From Marinomonas balearica (GTDB lineage Bacteria; Pseudomonadota; Gammaproteobacteria; Pseudomonadales; Marinomonadaceae), in NCBI RefSeq assembly GCF_004362145.1, contig NZ_SNXC01000009.1, positions 423,823 to 487,822 of the forward strand: 64,000 nt of DNA. Direction: 5' to 3'. This document shows positions 34,741 through 44,091 of the stretch, piece after piece. The stretch's first letter is position 1; each line of letters starts with the position of its first letter. The notes beneath the pieces are model-generated. The model saw only the letters and a program-made list of their open reading frames with translations, made no database searches and was not told where the DNA came from. Both the position numbers and the translations under genes were made by a program.

Positions 34741-35715
34741 ATGATGCGAAGCCGACAAGGTGCTCCATTATCTCTTGGTGGTACGTCTTTCTCATTCATC
34801 AGTGGTTCAACAGGCCCGTTGATTGGCTTGTTACTACTGTGTGCTTTCCTTTCTTTCTCAACAGAATCTTTTTTCTCACTAAGAAACTTCGTCAACATTC
34901 TCGATCAGATCACGGTTCTTGGCATCCTTGCGGTGGGAATGACGTTTGTCATTTTGATTGGCGGAATCGATTTGTCAGTGGGCTCGGTGCTTGCGCTGGC
35001 TGGAATGGTGATGGGGTATCTCGCTAAAGAAGCGGGGTGGCCGATGGGATCAGCCATCTTGTTTGGATTAATCGTCGCGGGTATGGCGGGATTGGTCTCT
35101 GGTTTACTCATCGCATTCTTTCGGGTGCCTGCGTTTATAGCGACGCTTGCAATGATGTCTGCCGCGCGTGGATTAGCCAATATGGTGACAGACGGCCATC
35201 AAATCATCAGTTTTCCTATTTGGTTTAACTTAATGGCGGTGATTCGTTATGGCGGTGTCATCACCATAACGGTTGGCATCATGTTAGCGATTTTCTTAAT
35301 CTGCTGGGCGTATCTTAAATTTACGTCAGGCGGCCGCAGCTTGTACGCGATTGGTGGAAACGCTGAGGTTGCTCGTTTAGCGGGAATCAAAGTTAAGCTG
35401 CATACCGTTGGCGTCTATGTATTTGCCGCTGTGTTGTCAGGTGTTGCGGGAGTGTTACTCGGCGCACGGTTAGATTCGGTTCAGCCTCAAGCGGGTGTGT
35501 CTTATGAATTAGATGCCATTGCCGCAGTGGTGATCGGTGGTACGAGCCTATCAGGTGGTACGGGAAGCTTAGTCGGAACTATTATCGGCGTGTTGATCAT
35601 TGGTGTCTTGAGAAACGGTTTGAATTTACTTGGCGTCTCTCCCTTCATGCAGCAAGTTGTGATTGGTTTTGTGATCGCTTTGGCGGTCGCAATTGAAGCG
35701 CTGAAAAAGCGTTAA
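34741..35715 (+). CDS. RbsC-like sugar ABC permease
   Basis: A 324-aa inner-membrane permease of the ribose/xylose class with about eight to ten membrane segments. Family segments GMTFVILIGGIDLSVGSVLAL, VPAFIATLAMMSAARGLA, GRSLYAIGGNAEVARLAGI and GTSLSGGTGSLVGTIIG are all there. AGGAG lies 8 nt before the ATG at 34741; a GTG nine bases earlier is in frame. It is the first gene of the importer group, an unusual order with the permease ahead of the binding protein. Confidence 0.93.
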   Translation: MMRSRQGAPLSLGGTSFSFISGSTGPLIGLLLLCAFLSFSTESFFSLRNFVNILDQITVLGILAVGMTFVILIGGIDLSVGSVLALAGMVMGYLAKEAGWPMGSAILFGLIVAGMAGLVSGLLIAFFRVPAFIATLAMMSAARGLANMVTDGHQIISFPIWFNLMAVIRYGGVITITVGIMLAIFLICWAYLKFTSGGRSLYAIGGNAEVARLAGIKVKLHTVGVYVFAAVLSGVAGVLLGARLDSVQPQAGVSYELDAIAAVVIGGTSLSGGTGSLVGTIIGVLIIGVLRNGLNLLGVSPFMQQVVIGFVIALAVAIEALKKR

Positions 35716-35889
35716 AAAACGAATTTTATCATTGGCTTTTTAAGTAGCCATGCAGGGCGGATGTGATCTAAGCAAACCTTCGCCAATAGAAAACCAACCG
35801 ATGAGTTTGAGTGTCGGATATCCTTAGAACCCGCAATTTTGTCGTACGCGGATTTTAATAAAAATAAAAACGTAGGAGGGTTGTACCCG

Positions 35890-36819
35890 ATGAAGATCCA
35901 AAAATTGTTATTAGCTGGTGCTGTTGCTACTTCATTTGTTGCTGGTGGAGCGAGTGCCGCTGAAGTCACGAAAATTGGCTTAGCTGTACCTAACCTTTCA
36001 GCAAACTATTTTATCCAAATTAAGGAGTCGGTAGAGGAGTACGCAAGTAAAAAGGGAATTAAGGTTATCACGGTAAATGCAAACGATGACAGCTCGACTC
36101 AGGTCAGTCAGGTCCAAGATTTGATGACACAGAACATCGATGCGTTCTTATACATCCCTGCGGGTGCGGCTGCAGCGACTGTACCTCCTCGTTTAGCGCG
36201 TAGAGCGGGTATTCCGGTTGTCAATGTTGACCGAAATGCAGAAACGGAACCGGGTGATACTTTTATTGCTGGGGAAGGTGTGAAGTCTGCTTATAAAGTA
36301 TGTAGTCACATCATTGATCTTGCTGGTGGTAAGGGCGAGATGATTATGATCCATGGGCAAAAAGGGGTGACACCTGAGGTTAACCGTACTAAAGGTTGTA
36401 ATCAGGCCATCGCTGAAAATCCCGGCGTTAAATTAGTTGCGGATCAATGGAGTGAGCGTTGGTCACAGGATGAAGGTTTCTCAATCGCTCAAAACTTATT
36501 GCAAGCCTATCCTAATGTAAATTTGGTGTTTGGTCAGGCAGACGGTTTGGCAATGGGGGCTGCAAAGGCTGTTGCTGCATCGGGTGCAGATCATAGAATC
36601 TTTGTCGGTGGCTATGATGGTGATACGGGTGCATTAAAAGCCATTAAACAAGGCGTGTTTGATGTAACTGCGACTCAAAGTACACGTGCTATGGGACGTT
36701 TAGCGGTGGATTCTGCAATCAAACTTGCTGCTGGCGGAATGGTTCCAAAAGAGCAAATTATCGACGCTGTGCTGACGACTTCTGCAAACGTAGATGCGTT
36801 TATTAGCGATCACCCATAA
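35890..36819 (+). CDS. RbsB-like periplasmic sugar-binding protein
   Basis: A 309-aa binding protein of the ribose/galactose group. Start at the ATG at 35890 (AGGAGG upstream); the signal peptide ends at ASA-AE (about residue 23). The mature protein begins TKIGLAVPNLSANYF and contains VSQVQDLMTQNIDAFLYIPAGAAA, PVVNVDRNAE and VGGYDGDTGALKAIKQG, all standard for the fold and its pyranose/furanose-binding cleft. The substrate cannot be told. It lies between permease and ATPase genes of the same importer. Confidence 0.93.
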   Translation: MKIQKLLLAGAVATSFVAGGASAAEVTKIGLAVPNLSANYFIQIKESVEEYASKKGIKVITVNANDDSSTQVSQVQDLMTQNIDAFLYIPAGAAAATVPPRLARRAGIPVVNVDRNAETEPGDTFIAGEGVKSAYKVCSHIIDLAGGKGEMIMIHGQKGVTPEVNRTKGCNQAIAENPGVKLVADQWSERWSQDEGFSIAQNLLQAYPNVNLVFGQADGLAMGAAKAVAASGADHRIFVGGYDGDTGALKAIKQGVFDVTATQSTRAMGRLAVDSAIKLAAGGMVPKEQIIDAVLTTSANVDAFISDHP

Positions 36820-37020
36820 CTTCTAAGTTATTGGGCTCTACTGGCAGCTATTTGATATGGCTGCCAGTCAGTCTCTCTAGTTGATGAAGGTTTTAAAACC
36901 TAGCGTAATTTCAAATCACAAGACAGTCGAACGAATGGCTCGGTGAGAGACTGCATAACTTAAACGACGAAAGTTCTTTTGCAATGGATAAGTTTGCAAA
37001 GGATAAGAGAGAAGCCTGTT

Positions 37021-38517
37021 ATGACAGTGAACAACAAACCCATACTCACGTTGCGAAATATCCGGAAGAGCTTTGGTCCAACTGAAGTGTTGCATGGGGT
37101 GGATCTTGAGGTTTATCCGGGCGAAGTCGTTGCTTTTTTAGGTGAAAATGGTGCAGGTAAGTCGACAACATCCAACATTATTGCAGGCGGATTTCATCAA
37201 ACGTCTGGTGAGATGACTTGGTTGGGTGAGCCGTATGCGCCAAACAGCCCGCGTGAAGCGATCAACCAAGGTCTCGTCTTGATTCATCAGGAACTGCGAT
37301 TATTGGAGCATTTGTCGGTTGCAGAAAATGTGTTTATCGGTAGGTGGCCGGGGGCCGGGGGCATCATTAGCCGGAAGAAGATGGAAGAAGAGGCTCAGCT
37401 TCAAATCGATAAACTTGGGTTGACGGTCTCTCCCTCCTCTTTAGTAAGAGGTTTGTCGACGGCCAATCAACAGCTAATAGAGATTGCCAAGGCGCTGGCA
37501 TTGAATGCCAAGTTGCTTATTCTCGATGAGCCAACTGCTGCGCTTGGCGGCGCTGAAACAGAGCTGTTGTTTCAGCAGATTGAGCGTTTGAAGGCCGAAG
37601 GTGTTGGAATTATCTATATCTCTCACCGATTGGAAGAAATACGAAAAGTAGCTGACCGGATTGTCGTCATGCGCGATGGCGATTGCGTTAAGCAGTTTGA
37701 TTCTGCGGACATTCCCGTTAAAACCCTGGTAGAGAGCATGGTGGGGCGTGATCTTGATCGCATGTTCCCTGCGATCCCAACGCCATCCGAAGAGATTAGT
37801 TTGGAAGTAAAACAACTCTCTTCACCGAGTGGTCGTTTTAGCGATATTAATTTCGCGGTGAAAAAAGGCGAAATATTTGGTATTGCAGGTTTGATTGGCG
37901 CGGGTCGTACTGAAGTGGTACGAGCTATTACAGGGGCGGATCCTATTGCCTCCGGGAAAGTGATTCTTGATGGTGTTGAAATTACGCCGAAAACACCAAC
38001 GCGTTCTATAGAAAGTGGCGTTGTGTTGGTACCAGAAGATCGAAAACTACAGGGCTTAGTGCTTGATCACTCCATTGAAGACAACATTGCGTACGCTAAT
38101 TTGTCGACTATTTCTCAGTTGGGAGTTCTGAACCCGAGGCGTATTAAAAAATACGCGAAGGACGGAATCGCACGTTTTGGCGTAAAAGGAACAGGTACTC
38201 AAAATGCGGGCGAAATGTCAGGCGGCAACCAGCAAAAAGTGATACTCGCAAAGTGGTTGGCAAAAGACCCAAAAGTTGTGGTTTTAGATGAACCAACAAG
38301 AGGGATAGACGTGGGTGCTCGATCTGCGATATACGAGATTATTGTTGAGTTAGCCCAGAAGGGCATTGCTGTGATTGTGGTTAGCTCGGATCTTGAAGAA
38401 GTGTTGGGTATATCGAACCGCATAATGGTCATGGCAGAAGGCAAAATGACGGGAATACTTAACCGAGAAGACGCAAACGACGTGTCGGTCATGGAACTGG
38501 CAACGGCGTTTGGATAA
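37021..38517 (+). CDS. RbsA-like double ATPase of the sugar importer
   Basis: A 498-aa tandem ABC ATPase. The first half has Walker A GENGAGKST, signature LSTANQQLIEIAKAL and Walker B LLILDEPTAALGG. The second half has the degenerate loop GLIGAGRTEV in place of Walker A, and signature MSGGNQQKVILAKWL with VVVLDEPTRGIDVGA, as in RbsA. The chosen start is the ATG at 37021; the frame extends to 36979 without a ribosome site. It completes the importer with the genes before it and is followed 33 bp later by the second SDR. Confidence 0.93.
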   Translation: MTVNNKPILTLRNIRKSFGPTEVLHGVDLEVYPGEVVAFLGENGAGKSTTSNIIAGGFHQTSGEMTWLGEPYAPNSPREAINQGLVLIHQELRLLEHLSVAENVFIGRWPGAGGIISRKKMEEEAQLQIDKLGLTVSPSSLVRGLSTANQQLIEIAKALALNAKLLILDEPTAALGGAETELLFQQIERLKAEGVGIIYISHRLEEIRKVADRIVVMRDGDCVKQFDSADIPVKTLVESMVGRDLDRMFPAIPTPSEEISLEVKQLSSPSGRFSDINFAVKKGEIFGIAGLIGAGRTEVVRAITGADPIASGKVILDGVEITPKTPTRSIESGVVLVPEDRKLQGLVLDHSIEDNIAYANLSTISQLGVLNPRRIKKYAKDGIARFGVKGTGTQNAGEMSGGNQQKVILAKWLAKDPKVVVLDEPTRGIDVGARSAIYEIIVELAQKGIAVIVVSSDLEEVLGISNRIMVMAEGKMTGILNREDANDVSVMELATAFG

Positions 38518-38550
38518 CTTCTTCTAACGGACGATTTGATGAGGAAAGGT

Positions 38551-39339
38551 ATGCAAAATTTCAGTGTAAATGCGGCGAAATTGTTCGACCTTACGGGACG
38601 TGTTGCGTTTGTAACGGGTGCCGGAAGCGGTATTGGTCAGTGTATTGCTCATGCTTTGGCCAGTGCTGGCGCAAAAGTAACCTGCTTTGATATGCGAGAA
38701 GACGGTGGCTTGAGTGATACGCTTAAAAGCATCCAAAGTATCGGTGGAGAAGCAATAGCCTGCACTGGTGATGTATGTGATGTAGCGTCTTTGGAAGCGG
38801 CGATTTCACAAACAGAGACAGCATTTGGTCGGCTTGATATCGCTGTGAATGCAGCAGGGATCGCAAATGCAAATCCTGCGCTGGCAATGGAGCCTGTACA
38901 GTGGCAAAAAGTCATTGATATTAATCTAACGGGCGTTTGGAATTCGTGTAAAGCGGAAGCGACATTGATGGAAAAAAGCGGCGGTGGTTCCATCGTCAAT
39001 ATTGGTTCTATGTCAGGTGTGATTGTTAACCGGGGCTTAGAGCAAGCTCATTACAATACGTCTAAAGCGGGCGTCATTCATATGACAAAAAGCTTGGCGA
39101 TGGAGTGGGTGGATAAAAAGATTCGTGTGAATTCGATTAGCCCAGGGTACACGGCAACGCCGATGAATACGAGGCCGGAAATGGTTCATCAGACAAAAGA
39201 ATTTGAGAGTCAAACCCCAATGGGGCGAATGGCGAGAGTGGATGAAATGGCTGGGCCAGCGATCTTTCTTGCTTCTGATGCGGCGTCCTATTGTACAGGT
39301 GTGGACCTTTTGGTTGATGGTGGCTTTGTCTGCTGGTAA
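38551..39339 (+). CDS. SDR-family dehydrogenase (sugar/polyol type) 2
   Basis: A 262-aa classical SDR. Cofactor loop GAGSGIG, NAAG at NAAGIAN, catalytic Ser in IGSMSG and YNTSK with the usual spacing, C-terminal GVDLLVDGG. It resembles sorbitol/arabitol-type dehydrogenases in layout, but the substrate is not determined. ATG at 38551 follows AGGAAAGG. It is the last gene before a strong terminator, in the transcript with the ATPase gene. Confidence 0.9.
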   Translation: MQNFSVNAAKLFDLTGRVAFVTGAGSGIGQCIAHALASAGAKVTCFDMREDGGLSDTLKSIQSIGGEAIACTGDVCDVASLEAAISQTETAFGRLDIAVNAAGIANANPALAMEPVQWQKVIDINLTGVWNSCKAEATLMEKSGGGSIVNIGSMSGVIVNRGLEQAHYNTSKAGVIHMTKSLAMEWVDKKIRVNSISPGYTATPMNTRPEMVHQTKEFESQTPMGRMARVDEMAGPAIFLASDAASYCTGVDLLVDGGFVCW

Positions 39340-39343
39340 CGCA

Positions 39344-39388
39344 AATTTAAAAAAACACAGCGCTTAGACGCGTGTGTTTTTTTAAATT
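39344..39388 (+). terminator. strong rho-independent terminator inside the sugar locus
   Basis: AATTTAAAAAAACACA-GCG pairs with CGCGTGTGTTTTTTTAAATT with a single bulge, around a 6-nt loop and with T runs in the stem. It closes the import/SDR transcript 5 bp after the SDR stop codon region, so the transketolase genes need their own promoter. Confidence 0.85.
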
Positions 39389-39392
39389 CTAT

Positions 39393-39404
39393 GAATAAAT
39401 ATTC
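39393..39404. promoter_or_regulatory. operator candidate GAATA-AA-TATTC, copy 2
   Basis: Same 12-mer as at 34668-34679, 5 bp after the terminator and 45 bp before the transketolase start. Its place in the only promoter-size gap before these genes supports a regulatory role. Confidence 0.6.
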
Positions 39405-39448
39405 TTGATGGAAAATAAATTCCTGATGGTTTGCTGATAGGAGGATTT

Positions 39449-40279
39449 ATGAATCCTTTTCAATTTAGTATCGACGAGTTAGAGAAGAAAGCTCGATCGA
39501 TAAGGCGAAAAATTATACGGTTGAATGCTGGTAGCCCAGCAGGTGGGCATACTGGTGCAGACTTGTCTCAAGTTGAAATTGTCACTGCTTTGTACTTTCG
39601 TATATTGAATTGCGCACCGGATCGGACAGCGGACGATAATCGTGACATTTACATTCAATCCAAAGGTCATGCGGCAGGTGGTTACTATTGCTGTCTCGCG
39701 GAAGCCGGCTATTTTTCCCCCGATTGGTTACCTACCTATCAGCACAATGATTCACACTTGCCCGGGCATCCTGTTAGGCAAAAGACGCCCGGTGTTGAGC
39801 TGAATACCGGAGCATTAGGCCATGGGTTGCCCGTAGCAGTTGGCATGGCATTAGCGGCAAAACGTGATGGTAGCGCTAGAAAAGTGTTTGTTTTAACGGG
39901 TGATGGCGAGTTAGCAGAAGGCAGTAATTGGGAAGCAGCGCTAGTAGCTGCGCATTATCAGCTTGATAACCTCATTGTGATCAATGATAAAAATAGCCTG
40001 CAACTCGCGGGTGCGACGCAAGACATTATGAAGACAGATCCGTTAGAAGATAAGTGGAAAGCTTTTGGTCTAAACGTCACCCATTGTGAGGGGAACGACT
40101 TAAGCTCCGTGGTAAACACGTTGGAAAGTTTAAAAGCCGAGAGCAGCCCCAACGTCGTGATTGCCAATACGGTGAAAGGGGCGGGTGTGTCGTTTATTGC
40201 AGGTCGTCCTGAGTGGCATCATCGCGTACCAAAAGGCGATGAAGTTGAACGTGCATTAAAGGAGCTTGAAGATGTCTAA
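39449..40279 (+). CDS. transketolase-like, N-terminal (ThDP pyrophosphate) subunit
   Basis: A 276-aa protein equal to the first domain of transketolase. It has GGHTGADLSQVEIVTALYF, SKGHAAGGYYCCLAE, the GHPVRQKTPGVELNTGALGHGLPVAVGMALAAK segment and the thiamin motif GDGELAEGSNWEAALVAAHYQLDNLIVINDKN. Start at the ATG at 39449 with AGGAGG. It overlaps the next gene by 8 nt, so the two subunits are made together. Split transketolases of this kind often serve dedicated sugar pathways rather than the central pentose cycle. Confidence 0.92.
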   Translation: MNPFQFSIDELEKKARSIRRKIIRLNAGSPAGGHTGADLSQVEIVTALYFRILNCAPDRTADDNRDIYIQSKGHAAGGYYCCLAEAGYFSPDWLPTYQHNDSHLPGHPVRQKTPGVELNTGALGHGLPVAVGMALAAKRDGSARKVFVLTGDGELAEGSNWEAALVAAHYQLDNLIVINDKNSLQLAGATQDIMKTDPLEDKWKAFGLNVTHCEGNDLSSVVNTLESLKAESSPNVVIANTVKGAGVSFIAGRPEWHHRVPKGDEVERALKELEDV

Positions 40280-41210
40280 TAGCGAACATTTTGCCAATAT
40301 AATGGTTCAGTGTTTTATCGATGCGGTAAAAGCGGGCGTGGATCTTGTTCCTGTGGTGGCTGACTCGACATCAACGTCTAAAATTAAACCTTTTGTTGCC
40401 GAGTTCCCCGATCGCCTTGTGAATGTGGGCATTGCTGAACAAGTGATGGTAGGCACAGCAGCAGGGCTTGCATTATCTGGCAAGGTCGCGGCGACTTGTA
40501 ATGCAGCGCCATTTTTGGTGTCGCGCAGTAACGAGCAAGTTAAAGTTGACGTGTGCTACAACAATACCAATGTAAAACTGTTTGGGCTTAATTCTGGTGC
40601 GAGCTACGGCCCGCTGGCCAGTACTCACCATGCCATTGATGACATCAGCACGATGCGTGGGTTTGGCAATATACAAATTTTTGCGCCCAGTTGCCCGATT
40701 GAATGTAAGCAAATTATAGAGCACGCCATTCGTGAAATGGGTCCAGTTTATATTCGAATGGACGGTAAAGCATTGCCTGAGTTACACGATACGGATTATC
40801 GTTTTGTTCCGGGTGAACCTTCGTTGCTAAGAAAGGGAAGTAAAGTGGCTATTTGTGCCCTCGGATCGGTCGTCCATGAGGCAGTAGCAGCGGCGGATTC
40901 TCTTATTGAAGCGGGTCTTGATGTCGCAGTGATCAACGTTTCGTCTATTCGCCCGCTTAATCGTGAGTTGTTAGGGAATATGTTGTCAGGTATGCCGCAT
41001 GTCGTCACGGTTGAAGAGCACAATATAAACGGTGGGCTAGGCAGCATAGTAGCAGAAGTGGTCGCTGAACAAGGTTTGAAGTCTCAGTTAACTCGGTTAG
41101 GTGTTGCTGACGGTAATTACGCTGCCGCTGGCGATCGACCCTATACACGTAAAAACTTATCCATCGACAGTGCGGGAATTGCATTGGTTTGTCAGAACTT
41201 GATGGGGTAA
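40272..41210 (+). CDS. transketolase-like, C-terminal (pyrimidine-binding) subunit
   Basis: A 312-aa protein covering the Pyr and C-terminal domains. VVADSTSTSKIKPF, FPDRLVNVGIAEQVMVGTAAGLALSG (catalytic Glu of the IAEQ motif), YGPLASTHHAIDDISTMRG and HVVTVEEHNINGGLGS are typical. Start at the ATG at 40272 with GGAG inside the preceding gene; the two frames overlap by 8 nt. It needs the N-terminal partner for activity. Confidence 0.92.
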   Translation: MSNSEHFANIMVQCFIDAVKAGVDLVPVVADSTSTSKIKPFVAEFPDRLVNVGIAEQVMVGTAAGLALSGKVAATCNAAPFLVSRSNEQVKVDVCYNNTNVKLFGLNSGASYGPLASTHHAIDDISTMRGFGNIQIFAPSCPIECKQIIEHAIREMGPVYIRMDGKALPELHDTDYRFVPGEPSLLRKGSKVAICALGSVVHEAVAAADSLIEAGLDVAVINVSSIRPLNRELLGNMLSGMPHVVTVEEHNINGGLGSIVAEVVAEQGLKSQLTRLGVADGNYAAAGDRPYTRKNLSIDSAGIALVCQNLMG

Positions 41211-41271
41211 GGCGTGATTTATTGTCACGTTCGTTAATAGCAATAATATAGTAAATACAGCGAGAGAGTTG

Positions 41272-42753
41272 ATGCGAAAGGTCATTTTGGCAATAGATGA
41301 AGGTACAACGAATGTTAAGTCCTTACTTATGGATAAGCAGGGTGATGTGATTGGTAAGGGTTCTTCCCCTTTATCTATTAGTTACCCTTCTGCGGGGCAT
41401 GTTGAGCAAGATCCGCTTGAAATGATCGAAAGAGTGAAAGCATCAATTGAGCTTGCGTTGAAATCCACTGCTGAAAAAGTGGATATAGAAGCCGTTGCTA
41501 TTAGTAATCAGCGTGAATCTGTTCTCTTGTGGGATCGCCAAACAGGGAAGCCGCTATCTAATGTGATCAGTTGGCAATGTCGTCGTTCTGAATCTTTATG
41601 TGAGTCATTACGCGAAGATGAGATTTTTAGTCAGTATGTTCAATCCGCAACGGGATTGACGTTGGATCCTATGTTTCCCGCGACCAAGGTATCCATGGTT
41701 TTAAGTCAAATTTCGATGGGCGAAGAGCGTGCAGGGCAAGGTGAGATATGCATCGGTACGATTAACAGTTGGCTGATTTGGAATATGACCGATCAAACAT
41801 TTGTTACGGATGTTTCTAATGCGTCTCGTACTCAGCTTTTCAATATTCGAGACCTCGTCTGGGAGGCAGGAATTCTTAAGAAGCTGCATATTCCTGCAAA
41901 AGCATTGCCCACAGTTGTTGGGTCTTCATGTGTGGTTGGAGTAACTCGTGAATTCGGTATGTTAAAGAGTGGCATTCCGATCGCGTCGCAAGTGGGTGAT
42001 TCTCACGCTGCTCTGTTCGGCCACGGCGGTTTTAATAAAGGCGTTGTAAAAGCAACCTATGGCACCGGTAGCTCTGTGATGGCTGCGGTGCCGAAGCTTC
42101 CTGCGATTCGTAGTGAAATTAGTACAACGATTGCATGGCAAGACTGCGACCTATTTTATGGGCTTGAAGGCAACATTACGCATACAGGGTCGGGCATTGA
42201 TTGGGTTCGACGCATGTTGGGTGTGGAAGACATTGAAGCTATGTGTGAGCTTGCTGCAGAAGCAGATAAGGATCACTCTGTGTTTTTTGTCCCAGCGTTA
42301 TCTGGACTCGGTGCGCCGTATTGGGATTTAGATGCAACGGGAATTTTTAGCGGTCTAAAAAGTGGAACCGAGCGAGCGGACATTGCTCGTGCTGCATTTG
42401 AAGCCGTGATTTTTCAGGTGGCCGATGTATTCAATCTGATACAAGAAGAATTACCAGAGCCGATAGAGTATCTCAGTGTAGACGGAGGTCCCACACATAA
42501 TGACTGGTTGATGCAAGCTCAAGCGGATTTACTAGGAGTGACAATAAGACGAGGCGATGTTGCTGAAGTGTCGGCGATGGGAGCTGGCTTTTTGGCCGGC
42601 TTAGAAATAGGTTGGTGGGGTGATAAAGAAGCATTAGCCAACCTCAAACGTCATGAAGTATTGTTTGAACCGAAAAGAGCGAAACATGAATACTGGCAAA
42701 CGCGTTATCTCGGTTGGAAGGCCGCCGTGCTGAAATGCAGGATGCCTTCGTAA
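41272..42753 (+). CDS. FGGY-family carbohydrate kinase
   Basis: A 493-aa kinase of the glycerol/xylulose kinase family. The N-lobe starts KVILAIDEGTTNVKSLLMD and has YPSAGHVEQDPLEM and SNQRESVLLWDR. The C-lobe has the ATP segment KATYGTGSSVMA, PALSGLGAPYWD and LSVDGGPTHNDWLMQAQADLLGV. It phosphorylates a ketose or polyol. It follows the transketolase genes by 61 bp in the same direction. Together these imply phosphorylation and then two-carbon transfer, as in the apulose kinase/split-transketolase branch of D-apiose breakdown; the actual substrate is unproven. Confidence 0.92.
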   Translation: MRKVILAIDEGTTNVKSLLMDKQGDVIGKGSSPLSISYPSAGHVEQDPLEMIERVKASIELALKSTAEKVDIEAVAISNQRESVLLWDRQTGKPLSNVISWQCRRSESLCESLREDEIFSQYVQSATGLTLDPMFPATKVSMVLSQISMGEERAGQGEICIGTINSWLIWNMTDQTFVTDVSNASRTQLFNIRDLVWEAGILKKLHIPAKALPTVVGSSCVVGVTREFGMLKSGIPIASQVGDSHAALFGHGGFNKGVVKATYGTGSSVMAAVPKLPAIRSEISTTIAWQDCDLFYGLEGNITHTGSGIDWVRRMLGVEDIEAMCELAAEADKDHSVFFVPALSGLGAPYWDLDATGIFSGLKSGTERADIARAAFEAVIFQVADVFNLIQEELPEPIEYLSVDGGPTHNDWLMQAQADLLGVTIRRGDVAEVSAMGAGFLAGLEIGWWGDKEALANLKRHEVLFEPKRAKHEYWQTRYLGWKAAVLKCRMPS

Positions 42754-42794
42754 GGACAGAAAGACAAATTGTGCGTCATAGATGATGAGTCGAA

Positions 42795-43742
42795 TTATTG
42801 GGCGATGGCTTCAGCTGTCACTCTATCCGTAATTAATACGTCTATGTAGCCTCCGCGCAGTGCGCCTTTAATCGCTTCAACTTTGTCTAAGCCGCCAGCA
42901 AGTGCAACGACATGCTCACAAGCATGGAGTTGTTCGAGTGTCATGCCAATAACAGGGTTGTTTTCATTTTCTAGAACGGGCTCACCTTGTTGATTGTAAT
43001 AGTGTAAGCACATATCTCCCACAGCATTGCGTGTTGCTAACTCTTTCAGTGTTGTTTCATCGAAGTAATTTCCAGAGTTACGCAGCAGGTTTGATGGCTC
43101 CAACATGCCTATTCCGACAATCGCTAAATTAACCTTATTGAACATGCTGACGACTTCGGATACACCCATTGTTGCAAGAAGCTTGTCCTTTTCTGCAACG
43201 GACTGTTCGATACTTTGCGCGGGCAACATGTAGGCAGGACAAGAAAGTATGTCCGCCATGTTTTGTGTGAGAATCGTCGCTTGAATACTGCCATTGTGAC
43301 CCACGCCACCTAAGAGTTGAATAACGCCGTCTGTTTTCGTTTTTGACGGTGTTAGGTAGCTGATCATAGAGCGGATCGTGTCGCTCCATGATGAAATACC
43401 GATTAAATCACCGTCTCTCAGAGTGGTATCAAGGTAATGTGCGCCAGATGAGCCAATTGCGCGTTTTACTTGCGTGTCGGATGGATTGTCTTCCACATCG
43501 ACGACAATGACGTTTGATACACCAAAGGTTTTTTGGATATGGGACTCAAGCGCAATAAATACATTGGGCGGCTGCACGACGTTAATTTTGACAATACCTT
43601 CTTTTAGGCATCGTGTGACAGAACGTGACACCTGCGATTGTGACAGACGAAGTGTTTTTGCTATTTGGGCTTGTTTTAAACCTTCTTGATAATAGAGTGT
43701 GGCTATTTTTAGTAATAGCCGAGTTTCATCGTGTTTCGACAT
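42795..43742 (-). CDS. SorC-family sugar-responsive regulator
   Basis: A 315-aa regulator. The N-terminal helix-turn-helix is plain: LLKIATLYYQEGLKQAQIAKTLRLSQSQVSRSVTRCLKEGIV (about 8-50). The rest is the sugar-binding domain with GSSGAHYLDTTLRDGDLIGISSWSDTIRSM and VVALAGGLDKVEAIKGALRGGYIDVLITD. SorC-type effectors are phosphosugars; EryD of erythritol catabolism belongs here. It is convergent with the kinase gene and is the obvious controller of the whole locus. Confidence 0.92.
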   Translation of the reverse strand: MSKHDETRLLLKIATLYYQEGLKQAQIAKTLRLSQSQVSRSVTRCLKEGIVKINVVQPPNVFIALESHIQKTFGVSNVIVVDVEDNPSDTQVKRAIGSSGAHYLDTTLRDGDLIGISSWSDTIRSMISYLTPSKTKTDGVIQLLGGVGHNGSIQATILTQNMADILSCPAYMLPAQSIEQSVAEKDKLLATMGVSEVVSMFNKVNLAIVGIGMLEPSNLLRNSGNYFDETTLKELATRNAVGDMCLHYYNQQGEPVLENENNPVIGMTLEQLHACEHVVALAGGLDKVEAIKGALRGGYIDVLITDRVTAEAIAQ

Positions 43743-43866
43743 GTCTTTGTGTCTCTAATTTTTCACTTTGCGTTATTTCTTCGAACTGACGGGTTATGTA
43801 AAGCTAACGCCCGATCTATTATGTTTTAGATCATGTAATGTTTTGGCGAACTATTAATTCCATGTT

Positions 43867-43878
43867 GAATAATAATTC
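43867..43878. promoter_or_regulatory. operator-like GAAT-AATA-ATTC between SorC gene and chemoreceptor
   Basis: Related to the two GAATA-AA-TATTC sites but with a different centre. It lies 125 bp upstream of the SorC start, so autoregulation is possible, or control of the chemoreceptor. Confidence 0.35.
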
Positions 43879-44091
43879 ATGCGAGAAGATTGTGATAGCT
43901 TTACAGTCGGATAATTCATTTTGACTTAAAAAGGAATTCATCTTGAATGGGAGCATGAGGCAAGACTCAGCAGTCGTTGCAGACACTGCTGGTGAGTTTT
44001 TCTGTCTATAGACATGAATGAGCGCGCTTAAAATGTAAGGAAATATTTCAAATTAATGAAGCCTGCAACCACATTTGTCAAAAAAACGTGA

